A stretch of DNA of 64,000 nt, taken from contig NZ_FNFB01000006.1 of NCBI RefSeq assembly GCF_900100395.1, forward strand, positions 124,001-188,000, given 5' to 3'. The notes below the pieces were generated by a model that made no database searches, was not told the origin of the DNA, and was given only the letters and a program-made list of their open reading frames with translations. The first letter of the stretch is position 1; each line of letters opens with the position of its first letter. The translations under genes were made by a program, and so were the position numbers. Origin of the DNA: Nonomuraea maritima (GTDB taxonomy: Bacteria; Actinomycetota; Actinomycetes; Streptosporangiales; Streptosporangiaceae). Shown here one piece after another: positions 35,984 to 43,777 of this stretch.

Positions 35984-36799
35984 ATGCGGGCCACAGCGAA
36001 GATCACGACCATCGCCGCGGTGCTGGCCGGGGTCACCGTGCCGTTGGCGCCCTCGGCCGGGGCGCAGGCCGCCCCCGCCTGGTTCGCCTACCACGGAGTC
36101 GGCGCCGCCGACAGCACCAAGCGCTTCCACCAGCTCCGCGACCAGGGCTACCGGCCGATCACGGTGAACGTCACCGACGGCCGGCGGTACGCCGCCGTGT
36201 GGGTGAAGGACGGGTCGCCCGTCGGGTGGAGCATGTGGCAGGGCATGTCGGCCGCCTCCTTCCAGAAGCGGTTCGACGCCGAACTGAAGGCGGGCTCGCA
36301 GCCCGTCTCGGTCTCGGCGACAGGTCCGGCCGGCTCGCCGGTGTTCGCCGCCGTCTTCGAGAAGCGCGGTGGCCGGTTCTTCGCCAAGTCGAACCTCACC
36401 CCGGCGGGCTTCGCCGCCGCCAACAAGAAGGCCGTCTCTGAGGGGCTGGCGCTGACGTCCGTCGACGCGTACGGCACCCCTGGCGACGTCCGGTACGTGG
36501 GCGTGTGGAGCGTCAACACCGGCGGCTCCTGGTACTACACGTACGGCAAGTCGCGGCAGCAGCATGAGGCCGAGTTCTACGCCAAGAAGGCGAAGGGCTT
36601 CCGTCCGGTCAGGGTGGCCGTGGCCCCCGACGGCACGTACGCGGCGGTCTGGCGCAAGGACGGCGCCAAGTCCTGGGCCCATTACGTCGACATGAGCAGC
36701 TCCGGCTACCAGCGCCGCTTCAACGCCCTCAAGGCCAAGGGCCTCGCCCCGGTCCAGGTCAACGCCGAGAACGGCACGTACGCCGCGATCTGGGAGTAA
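35984..36799 (+). CDS. Secreted protein made of five tandem BTRD1-type repeats
   Basis: A 271-residue exported protein. The signal peptide (residues 1-29) ends in AGAQAAPAW. Five units of about 48 residues follow, each with an aromatic start, a helix of type FxxxFxxxxxxGxxPxxV and a strand ending in YAAVW: WFAYHGVGAADSTKRFHQLR, WSMWQGMSAASFQKRF, FFAKSNLTPAGFAAAN, WYYTYGKSRQQHEAEF and SWAHYVDMSSSGYQRRF. These match the bacterial tandem repeat domain 1 seen in polyglycine hydrolases and some beta-lactamase-like proteins. No catalytic domain is attached, so a binding role is likely. GGGAGGG precedes the ATG. Confidence 0.8.
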   Translation: MRATAKITTIAAVLAGVTVPLAPSAGAQAAPAWFAYHGVGAADSTKRFHQLRDQGYRPITVNVTDGRRYAAVWVKDGSPVGWSMWQGMSAASFQKRFDAELKAGSQPVSVSATGPAGSPVFAAVFEKRGGRFFAKSNLTPAGFAAANKKAVSEGLALTSVDAYGTPGDVRYVGVWSVNTGGSWYYTYGKSRQQHEAEFYAKKAKGFRPVRVAVAPDGTYAAVWRKDGAKSWAHYVDMSSSGYQRRFNALKAKGLAPVQVNAENGTYAAIWE

Positions 36800-36907
36800 C
36801 CCCGGCCGTCGAACGGCGCGGGCCCCACGCCCGGGCCTGGCACGCTCTCCCCGTGGCCCACCGCGCGTAGGTAGGCGAGGCCGCGCGGGTCGTAACGGGT
36901 GTCGGTC

Positions 36908-36936
36908 AGGAGCCGCCCCCTTGGGGGTCGGCTCCT
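36908..36936. terminator. Hairpin between convergent genes
   Basis: AGGAGCCG (36908-36915) with its complement 36929-36936, extended by C5/G5 and one bulged T. It lies between the BTRD1 gene and the convergent luciferase-like gene. The rest of the 36800-37073 gap shows nothing else. Confidence 0.6.
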
Positions 36937-37073
36937 GCGTCTGCATGGGCCGCAGCAGCGAGTCGAAGATCTCGTACGATCAGCCGGCCGTGGTGGACGA
37001 CTTGACGGCGGCTGAGACCCGCCCCGGCCGGCTTGACCGGTTCTGGTCTCCGGCCACCCGGCGCGTGGCCGGG

Positions 37074-37907
37074 TCACAGGGCCGACAGCAGGGCGTGGAC
37101 GTGGGGGAGGGGGTTGGGGTCCAGCGGGCGGACGGCGACGGTGTCGGCTCCGGCCGCCCACAACGCCTTGACCTGGGCCGCCGCCTGCTCCGGGGTGCCG
37201 GTCGCCATGACCACGTCCTGCGGCGCGATCCCCAGGAACGCCGCCTGCTCCTCGACCAGCGACGTGGGCACCTCGCCGCCGCCGGTGTGCAGGTAGGTGA
37301 AGACCACGAGCTCGTGCTCCTCCGCCGCGCCGATCTGATCGAGGACGCGCGGCAGGTCGGCGGGGCCGATGCCCTCGGGCACGATGGTGCCCTGCGCCAC
37401 GCGGCCCGACAGCGCCAGCGAGCGTGGGCCCTTCACCCCGGCCAGCACGGGCGGCGGCACGGCCGGCGGGTGCACGAGGGACACCCCGTCGAGGTGCACC
37501 GCCCGGCCGTCGACGGTGACCGTCTCGCCGCGCAGCAGCGCGCGTACGGACGTGATGGTCTCTTCGAGGAGCGCCAGCGGCGAAGGTACGGCCGCGCCCA
37601 CCTGCGCCATCCACGCACCGACGCCGTGCCCGATGCCGGCGGCGAGCCGTCCGGGGTGCAGGCGGGCCAGGTTGGCCAGCTCCATCGCCAGCAGCATCGG
37701 GTTGCGCAGCGGCGCGGGCGTGATGCCGATGCCGACACGCAGCCGGGACGTCACGGCGAGCGCCGTGGCCGCCGCCGACACGCCGCCCGTCCAGCCGAGG
37801 TCCTCGACCACCCACAGGTCGTCCACGGAGGTCCCGTCGAGCTCCCTGGCGAACGGGACCAGTTGTTCGGGCGGCAGGTCGCGGTCGAACATGACTCCCA
37901 GTCTCAC
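37074..37907 (-). CDS. LLM-class (luciferase-like) flavin-dependent oxidoreductase
   Basis: A 277-residue TIM-barrel oxidoreductase using FMN or F420. It has SVDDLWVVEDLGWTGGVSAA, the typical RLRVGIGITPAPLRNPMLLA strand-turn, RLAAGIGHGVGAWMAQVG and VPPPVLAGVKGPRSLALSG. Nearby features do not reveal its substrate. GTG start with GGAGG 5 nt upstream (GGAGGCACC). In actinobacteria most enzymes of this type use F420. Confidence 0.88.
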   Translation of the reverse strand: MRLGVMFDRDLPPEQLVPFARELDGTSVDDLWVVEDLGWTGGVSAAATALAVTSRLRVGIGITPAPLRNPMLLAMELANLARLHPGRLAAGIGHGVGAWMAQVGAAVPSPLALLEETITSVRALLRGETVTVDGRAVHLDGVSLVHPPAVPPPVLAGVKGPRSLALSGRVAQGTIVPEGIGPADLPRVLDQIGAAEEHELVVFTYLHTGGGEVPTSLVEEQAAFLGIAPQDVVMATGTPEQAAAQVKALWAAGADTVAVRPLDPNPLPHVHALLSAL

Positions 37908-37998
37908 GGTGCCTCCAGTCGTAACGGGATCATCCCGGCGTCCCGAACCTATCGCCGACCGGCCGATAAATGGGATGCCGTCGCGGGGGAAACGCCTT

Positions 37999-38004
37999 TA
38001 CCGT
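37999..38004 (+). promoter_or_regulatory. Putative -10 element (TACCGT) for the double-GNAT gene
   Basis: TACCGT, 6 nt, ATG, in the 103-bp divergent gap with the luciferase-like gene. Confidence 0.45.
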
Positions 38005-38010
38005 CGGGGC

Positions 38011-39000
38011 ATGGGCATGAGACAGAGGTGGCCGGCGGGCGTCGAGGCGCGGCCCGTCGAAGAGGCGCACGCGGCCGCCTGGGCCGAGCTGCTCGCGGCC
38101 AAGGAGAAGGCTGACCAAAACGGCGAACACTACGACGCCGACGACCTGGTGGAAGAGCTGCGCGACCCGAAGCTCGACGCCGCCCGTGACACGATCGGCC
38201 TCTGGGCCGACGGCCAGATGGTCGGGTACGGCGCGGTCCGCGGCCGCGATGCCGTCGTCGACGTCGACCGGGTCATGATCGAGGGCGCCGTCCACCCCGA
38301 ATGGCGTGGCCGCGGCATCGGCCGCGCGCTGGTCGGGTGGCTGACCGAGCGCGGCACGGCGCTGCACGAGGAGCGCTGGCCGGGCCACGACGCCGAGGCC
38401 AACATCTGGGTGAACAGCACGAACGCCCCGGCCCGCGACCTGCTCACCGGCCTCGGCTTCGAGGAGTGCCGCTACTTCTTCGACATGACGCGGCCGTTCG
38501 ACGAGCCGCTGCTGGAGCCGCCGGTGCCCGACGGGCTGCGCCTGGTCGCGTTCGACCCGGCCTACGACGAGGCGCTGCGGCTCGCGCACAACGAGGTCTT
38601 CCTCGACCACTGGGGTTCGACCCCGAGGGACGCGGAGACCTGGCGAACGTGGTACACGGGGGCGCGGGCGTTCCGCGGCGACTTGTCGTACCTGGTGCTC
38701 GACGGCGACGAGATCGTCGCGTACGTGCTGGGTTACGAGTACGTCGCCGACACCGAGGCGACCGGAGTTCGCGACCTGTACGTGGGCCAGGTCGGAACCC
38801 GCAGGTCGTACCGGGGCCGCGGCCTGGCCGCGGCGACGCTCGCCCGGGTGATGTACGAGGCGCGCCGCGCCGGGTACGCGCAGGCGTCCCTGGGCGTCGA
38901 CGCAGCGAACCCGACAGGCGCCCTCGGCCTGTACGAACGCCTCGGCTTCCACGCAACACGCAACTTCATCACCTACCGCCTCCCCCTCACGGAGGCCTGA
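38011..39000 (+). CDS. Tandem GNAT acetyltransferase (MshD-like architecture)
   Basis: A 329-residue protein with two GNAT domains. The first has VMIEGAVHPEWRGRGIGRAL and NSTNAPARDLLTGLGFEEC; the second VRDLYVGQVGTRRSYRGRGL and NPTGALGLYERLGFHATRN. Both acetyl-CoA loops look intact. The two-domain layout resembles mycothiol synthase MshD, but key MshD specificity cannot be judged here, so it is annotated only as a related acetyltransferase. An in-frame ATG 6 nt downstream is an alternative start. Confidence 0.85.
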   Translation: MGMRQRWPAGVEARPVEEAHAAAWAELLAAKEKADQNGEHYDADDLVEELRDPKLDAARDTIGLWADGQMVGYGAVRGRDAVVDVDRVMIEGAVHPEWRGRGIGRALVGWLTERGTALHEERWPGHDAEANIWVNSTNAPARDLLTGLGFEECRYFFDMTRPFDEPLLEPPVPDGLRLVAFDPAYDEALRLAHNEVFLDHWGSTPRDAETWRTWYTGARAFRGDLSYLVLDGDEIVAYVLGYEYVADTEATGVRDLYVGQVGTRRSYRGRGLAAATLARVMYEARRAGYAQASLGVDAANPTGALGLYERLGFHATRNFITYRLPLTEA

Positions 39001-39100
39001 ACCCGGCGACCGCGCCTGCCGCCGGGGCCTGATGGTGGTTGCGGACCCGCGGCACCTTGCCGGGATGTGGATGGGCACCGCGTGCCGAGTGCCGCCGGGG

Positions 39101-39487
39101 TCAGGCTGCGGCGCTCAGAGTGGCGTGGGCCTCGGTCAGGGAGTCGCTGGTCTCGAAGTGGCGGTCGAGGTTGGTGATGGTCAGCAGGTGGCGGATCATG
39201 CCGGGCCCGAGCACGAGGATCATCCGGCCGCGCTGGCGCCGGACCTGGTTGAGCGTCGCCACGAGCACCCCCAGCCCGATGGAGTCGCAGAACGGCACCT
39301 CGGTCAGGTCGAGCACCACCTTGAGCGGGTCGGCGGCGGCCAGCACCGGTTCGAGCTCGGCCCGCAGCCGGGGCGCGCCCGCCACGTCGAGATCACCGAC
39401 GACACTCACGAACGTACAGGGGTCTTCGCGCCAGCACCTGACCACCATGGGGACCGCCCTGCCCGGATCGCCGAAACCTAGGCCCAT
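39101..39487 (-). CDS. STAS-domain anti-sigma factor antagonist
   Basis: A 128-residue single STAS domain protein. The phosphorylatable serine is in TEVPFCDSIGLGVLVATLNQ, and the N-terminal strand is TFVSVVGDLDVAGAPRLRAE. Such proteins bind an anti-sigma kinase when unphosphorylated and so release a sigma factor. No kinase or sigma gene is adjacent. The ATG shares a base with the stop of the LCP ligase (TAATG), so it is translated with a wall-assembly enzyme, an uncommon pairing. Confidence 0.87.
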   Translation of the reverse strand: MGLGFGDPGRAVPMVVRCWREDPCTFVSVVGDLDVAGAPRLRAELEPVLAAADPLKVVLDLTEVPFCDSIGLGVLVATLNQVRRQRGRMILVLGPGMIRHLLTITNLDRHFETSDSLTEAHATLSAAA

Positions 39488-40920
39488 TACTTACATATGT
39501 TCTGCATTGCCGTTTCGGTCGTCGGTGTAACGCTCGGCTTGGCGCTCGGCGGCGAACTCGGCTTCGGCTGCCGCACCTTCGGCTGGTCGGAACCCAGGAC
39601 GACCTCGATGCCCTTGGCGTCGGTCTCGCGCAGCTCGGCCCCGGGAATCGCGGCGGCCACGACCTTCGCCGCCGCCTCCTGACCGGCGCCGTAGCGGACC
39701 ATCGTCTTGCGGAAGTCCTGCTTCTTGGTGTTGCCCGGGTGGTCGGGCACCTTGAACCCGTACGCGACGAGCGCCGTCTTCGTCCGCGCCCCCAGGCCGT
39801 TGACGAGCGTGCCGTTCGTGACCTTGACCGAGATCTCCTTCGGCGCCGGCCCGGACGGCTTGGGCGACGGCGACGCGACGGCGGTCGGCGTGGGCCGCGA
39901 CGGGTCCTGGTCGGCGTCGATCCTGGCGAACATGTCGCGGGCGGCCCGCTTGTCCCACAGCACCGCCGACTCGCCGGTGGAGGTGCGGTAGTCGACGTCG
40001 GCCAGCGGCACGTCGGCGAACGTCACGTCGCCGAGCGAGACGTCGCGCAGCTGCGTGGCGAGCCCCACGAGCCCGTCGTCGGGGTCGACCTTGACCGTGC
40101 TGAGCGTGCTGTTGACGAACGCGGTGAGCTTGGCGGGGTTGGCCAGCGTGTCGGCGCTCAGCGCCCGGTTGAGCAGCGCGGAGATCACCTGCTGCTGTCG
40201 GTCGATGCGGTCGAGGTCGGAACGCGCGGTGGCGCGGGTTCGGGCGTAGTAGAGCGCCTGCACGCCGTCGAGCTGGTGGGTGCCGGCCGCCAGCTGCAGC
40301 TTGATCTTGGCGTCGTTGATCGGTACGGGAGTGCACACCGTGATGCCGCCGAGCGAGTCGACCACGTCGATGAAGCCGAGGATGTTGACCTCGATGTAGC
40401 GGTTGATCTGCAGCCCGGTGGCCGCCTCGACGGTCTCCTTGGCCAGCCGCGGCCCGCCGAACTGGTACGCCGAGTTGATCTTGTGCTCGCCCTTGCCGGG
40501 GACCGTCGTCCAGGTGTCGCGCGGCAGGCTCACCACGGTGACCTTCTTGTGGTCCTCCGACAGGTGGACGACCATCATCGTGTCGGTGCGCTGGCCGGAC
40601 TCGCGGCCCAGCTTGAGCCGGTTCTGCTGCTCGCGGGTGAGGTCGTCGCGCTTGTCGACGCCGACCAGCAGGATGTTCTCGGCCCCGCGGGCGACGGCGG
40701 TCACGCCCGCGTCGACCGTGCCGATCTGGCGCGGGGTCGCCCACACGACCCCCGTGGCGACCAGGACGCCCGTCGACAGGAGGCCGGCGATCACCACGTT
40801 GCGGCGACGGGCCCGTGCGCTCCTGCGCGGTCTGCGGACGCGGACAGGCGCGAGCTTGACGCCACCATACGCGTCACCGCCCACGAGCACGCCGCCGTCC
40901 TCGCCGCCCGGGTCGCGCAT
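39487..40920 (-). CDS. LytR-CpsA-Psr (LCP) ligase with LytR_C domain
   Basis: A 477-residue enzyme that transfers polyprenyl-phosphate-linked glycopolymers onto peptidoglycan. One membrane helix follows a basic cytoplasmic tail (RRPRRSARARRRNVVIAGLL). The LCP core has ENILLVGVDKRDDL, RTDTMMVVHLS, VVSLPRDTW, HKINSAYQFGG, ALYYARTRA and DLDRIDRQQQVISALLN, with conserved Asp and Arg residues. After a Pro-rich linker comes a LytR_C domain (ISVKVTNGTLVNGLGARTKT). A GGGAGAGGG site precedes the start. It is divergent from the GT2 gene. Confidence 0.93.
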   Translation of the reverse strand: MRDPGGEDGGVLVGGDAYGGVKLAPVRVRRPRRSARARRRNVVIAGLLSTGVLVATGVVWATPRQIGTVDAGVTAVARGAENILLVGVDKRDDLTREQQNRLKLGRESGQRTDTMMVVHLSEDHKKVTVVSLPRDTWTTVPGKGEHKINSAYQFGGPRLAKETVEAATGLQINRYIEVNILGFIDVVDSLGGITVCTPVPINDAKIKLQLAAGTHQLDGVQALYYARTRATARSDLDRIDRQQQVISALLNRALSADTLANPAKLTAFVNSTLSTVKVDPDDGLVGLATQLRDVSLGDVTFADVPLADVDYRTSTGESAVLWDKRAARDMFARIDADQDPSRPTPTAVASPSPKPSGPAPKEISVKVTNGTLVNGLGARTKTALVAYGFKVPDHPGNTKKQDFRKTMVRYGAGQEAAAKVVAAAIPGAELRETDAKGIEVVLGSDQPKVRQPKPSSPPSAKPSVTPTTETAMQNICK

Positions 40921-41001
40921 GCCCTCTCCCTCATGTCGCGCCGGAGGAACGCACTTTCGATTGCCCTCCTCCCCTGCCCGTACAGTAGCGTGAGCCCCGC
41001 C

Positions 41002-42018
41002 ATGAAGCAGTTCCCCGACTCGCCGCACGCGCCCGCGCAGACGCGCGGCTGGCCGCCCATTTCCGTCGTCATGCCGATCCTCAACGAGGAGCGGCACCTC
41101 CGCGAGGCCGTCGACCAGATCCTCGCCCAGAACTACCCAGGCGAGATCGAGGTCGTCCTCGCCGTGGGTCCGTCCCGTGACCGCACCCAGGAGGTCGCCG
41201 ACGCCATCGCCGCGGCCGATCCGCGGGTGGTCGTGGTCCCCAACCCCACGGGCCGTACGCCCAACGCGCTCAACGCGGCGATCGCCGCCTCCCGCAACGG
41301 CATCATCGCCAGGGTCGACGGGCACGCCATGCTGCCGCCCGACTACCTGCGCGTGGCCGTCGAGACGCTGGTCTCGACGGGTGCCGACAACGTGGGCGGC
41401 ATCATGGCGGCCGAGGGCATAACGGCGTTCGAGAAGGCCGTCGCCTGCGCGATGACCTCCAAGATCGGCGTGGGCGCCGCCGCGTTCCACGTCGGCGGCC
41501 AGGCAGGTCCGGCCGACACCGTCTACCTCGGCGTCTTCCGTCGCTCGGCGCTCGACCGGGTGGGCGGCTACGACGAGCACTTCCAGCGCGCCCAGGACTG
41601 GGAGATGAACCACCGCATCCGCCGGACCGGCGGCCTGGTGTGGTTCGAGCCCCGCATGCGGGTCACCTACCGTCCGCGGCCCAACGTCAAGGCGCTGGCC
41701 AAGCAGTACTTCCACTACGGCCGCTGGCGCCGGGTGGTCGCGCGCACCCACGAGGGCACGATCAACCTGCGCTACCTCGCGCCGCCGGCCGCCGTGCTGG
41801 CGATGCTGCTCGGGCTGGTCGTCTCGCCGTTCTTCCCGCTCGGGCTGGTCATCCCGGGCGGTTACGCGCTCGCGATCGTCGCCGGGTCGGTGGTGACCGG
41901 CTCCGGCCTGCCCCTGTCGGCGCGGCTGCGGCTGCCCCTCGTGTACGCGGCCATGCACTGCTCGTGGGGGTGGGGCTTCCTCACCAGCCCGAAGGCGCTC
42001 GCCAGTCCACCCCGCTAA
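41002..42018 (+). CDS. Family 2 glycosyltransferase with C-terminal membrane segments
   Basis: A 338-residue GT-A enzyme. It begins ISVVMPILNEERHLREAVDQ and has the Asp-x-His metal motif in ARVDGHAMLPPDYL, GVFRRSALDRVGGYDEHF and RAQDWEMNHRIRRTGG (ED motif). Two to three membrane helices follow at the C-terminus (PPAAVLAMLLGLVVSPFFPL). It resembles succinoglycan/exopolysaccharide ExoA-type transferases. An in-frame GTG 12 nt earlier is an alternative start. The last 4 bp overlap the convergent polymerase gene. Confidence 0.9.
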   Translation: MKQFPDSPHAPAQTRGWPPISVVMPILNEERHLREAVDQILAQNYPGEIEVVLAVGPSRDRTQEVADAIAAADPRVVVVPNPTGRTPNALNAAIAASRNGIIARVDGHAMLPPDYLRVAVETLVSTGADNVGGIMAAEGITAFEKAVACAMTSKIGVGAAAFHVGGQAGPADTVYLGVFRRSALDRVGGYDEHFQRAQDWEMNHRIRRTGGLVWFEPRMRVTYRPRPNVKALAKQYFHYGRWRRVVARTHEGTINLRYLAPPAAVLAMLLGLVVSPFFPLGLVIPGGYALAIVAGSVVTGSGLPLSARLRLPLVYAAMHCSWGWGFLTSPKALASPPR

Positions 42019-43751
42019 GAACCCGCGATGACCCGCTCGATCGCCGCGTTGAAGCGGGTCATCGCATCGGGGTACTCCGGCCCCAGCAGGTGACTCCTGA
42101 GCTTGACGCGTGCCCGGGCCAGGGTGTCCTCCCCGTCGAGGAACTCCGCGAGGCCCGACAGGTCGGGGCCGATCAGCGCGCCCGCCTCGGTGCTCGGGTA
42201 CCTCTCGTGGAAGGCGGGCTCGGACAGGTTCGCCACGTTCGTCACCGCGTACGGCTTCTCGCTGGCCAGGAAGTCGGCGACGACGCTGGAGATGTCGCTG
42301 ATCAGCAGGTCGCACTCGTTGAAGCAGTCGTACAGGCTGGGCTCGGTGCCATTGACGATCAGGTGCCTGATGTGCGAGGCCCCGGCCTCGGGGCGTGAGG
42401 GGTGGCGGGCCTTCGACTTGGCCAGCTCCGCCGCCTCGATCATCGCGACGATCTTCCGGTGCGCCCGGGTCGCGCTCTTGTCACGGTGGCCGGTCAGCGG
42501 GTGGGGCTTGTAGATGACGCGCAGCGGGGGCTCGTGGTCGAGCAGCGCCCGTACGATGCGCGGGCCCATGGTGATCAGCGAGGTGTGGAACAGGTCGTCG
42601 TTCCAGCCCTCCCAGGTCGGGGCGTACAGGACGGTGCGGTACGGCAGCCCGGGCCCCTCGGTCGAGATGCCCTCCAGCTGCGGCCGGCCGACCTCGTGGA
42701 TGTTCTCGTCACGCACGCCCACCTTGGCGCGGCGGTAGCGGTCACGGCCCGCCGGCCCGGCCACCCACACCTCGTCGTACACCCGCGAGAACGGGTTGAA
42801 CGAGGCCTCCTTGTCGCTGTCGCCGTGGTTCAGGAACACGCTGCGCAGGCTGGGGATGCGCAGCATGTGGACGTTCCTGCCGACGTTGGCGACGTAGAAG
42901 CAGAGCTTGGCGCTGGAAAGGACACGGAAGCTCATCAGGTCGGCCGACGACGGGATGCACAGCATCGGCAGCGTGGTGTCCTCCAGGTGGCTCGCCATGC
43001 CGCGCTCGCGCAGCACGACGACGGCCCGCCGGTCGATGCGCTCCAGCACGGGCAGCCACATCCGGGCCTGGTAGGCGGCCTGCGTGGCGCCCGAGAAGTA
43101 CAGGATGACCTCGGGACGGTACGTCTCGACCTGCTCGCCCACGACCTGCAGCACGCGCTCCTTGTCGGTGAGCGGCACGGCGCGGCGCACGTACGGGACC
43201 ATCGCGAGCGCCCCCGCGGCGCCGCACATGATCGCCAGCCCCGCGCCGTACGTGGCGGGCACCGCGCCGAACACCGCGCCGAGCACCGGCAGCGCGTCGA
43301 GGTAGAGGAACGGCAGGCTGGCCGAGCTGCGCAGCGGCCACGGCGGCAGCTTGGGGATGCGCAGGGCGGAGACGTCGAGGTTACGGGTGGTGACCGGCAT
43401 CCGGCTGAGCATCTGCCGCAGCCGCATGGCGAGCCCCGTGTGCGCGGCGCGCACCCCGTGGATCGCGAGCACGCCCGCCGCCAGCGCCACGAACCACGGC
43501 GAGTCTGGCCCCGCCGTCCTGGCCACCAGCAGCAGCGCCATGGTCTCGCGGAACGCGAAGCGCAGCGTCGTGCTCAGGTGGACCTTGGCCAGCAGGTCGG
43601 GCAGCGGCCGGCCGGCCGACGGAGCGAGGTACTCCACCGCGTACGAGAGCGCGGCGACCATCCCGAACACCGCCGGGGCGGGCCAGAGCGCCGACACCAG
43701 CAGGACGGGGTAGCAGGCGAGCAAAGCCGCTATCACGATGAGTCTCCTCAT
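42015..43751 (-). CDS. CDP-glycerol/CDP-ribitol polyol-phosphate transferase (TagF/TarL type)
   Basis: A 578-residue enzyme. The N-terminal 150 residues carry several membrane helices, and the C-terminal 400 residues are the GT-B-fold CDP-glycerol glycerophosphotransferase: VFLNHGDSDKEASFNPFSRV, VLYAPTWEG, VIYKPHPLTG, and CDLLISDISSVVADFLASEK. Such enzymes add glycerol- or ribitol-phosphate units from the CDP-activated form to make teichoic acid. The cytidylyltransferase-reductase fusion 26 bp upstream would supply the CDP-polyol. A TACCGT -10 lies 8 nt before the ATG, so it may also have its own promoter. Confidence 0.92.
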   Translation of the reverse strand: MRRLIVIAALLACYPVLLVSALWPAPAVFGMVAALSYAVEYLAPSAGRPLPDLLAKVHLSTTLRFAFRETMALLLVARTAGPDSPWFVALAAGVLAIHGVRAAHTGLAMRLRQMLSRMPVTTRNLDVSALRIPKLPPWPLRSSASLPFLYLDALPVLGAVFGAVPATYGAGLAIMCGAAGALAMVPYVRRAVPLTDKERVLQVVGEQVETYRPEVILYFSGATQAAYQARMWLPVLERIDRRAVVVLRERGMASHLEDTTLPMLCIPSSADLMSFRVLSSAKLCFYVANVGRNVHMLRIPSLRSVFLNHGDSDKEASFNPFSRVYDEVWVAGPAGRDRYRRAKVGVRDENIHEVGRPQLEGISTEGPGLPYRTVLYAPTWEGWNDDLFHTSLITMGPRIVRALLDHEPPLRVIYKPHPLTGHRDKSATRAHRKIVAMIEAAELAKSKARHPSRPEAGASHIRHLIVNGTEPSLYDCFNECDLLISDISSVVADFLASEKPYAVTNVANLSEPAFHERYPSTEAGALIGPDLSGLAEFLDGEDTLARARVKLRSHLLGPEYPDAMTRFNAAIERVIAGS

Positions 43752-43777
43752 GTGATCGCACGGTACTAACCCGCAGG

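Noticed and set aside
36800..37073. Possible remnant of another gene (a stretch reading LLTDTRYDPRGLAYLRAVG)
   Set aside because: Too short and not recognisable as any family; only a hairpin is supported here.
40921..42315. Upstream extension of the LCP gene by over 400 codons
   Set aside because: It runs opposite a well-defined GT2 gene and is basic low-complexity sequence; a good ribosome site marks the shorter LCP start.
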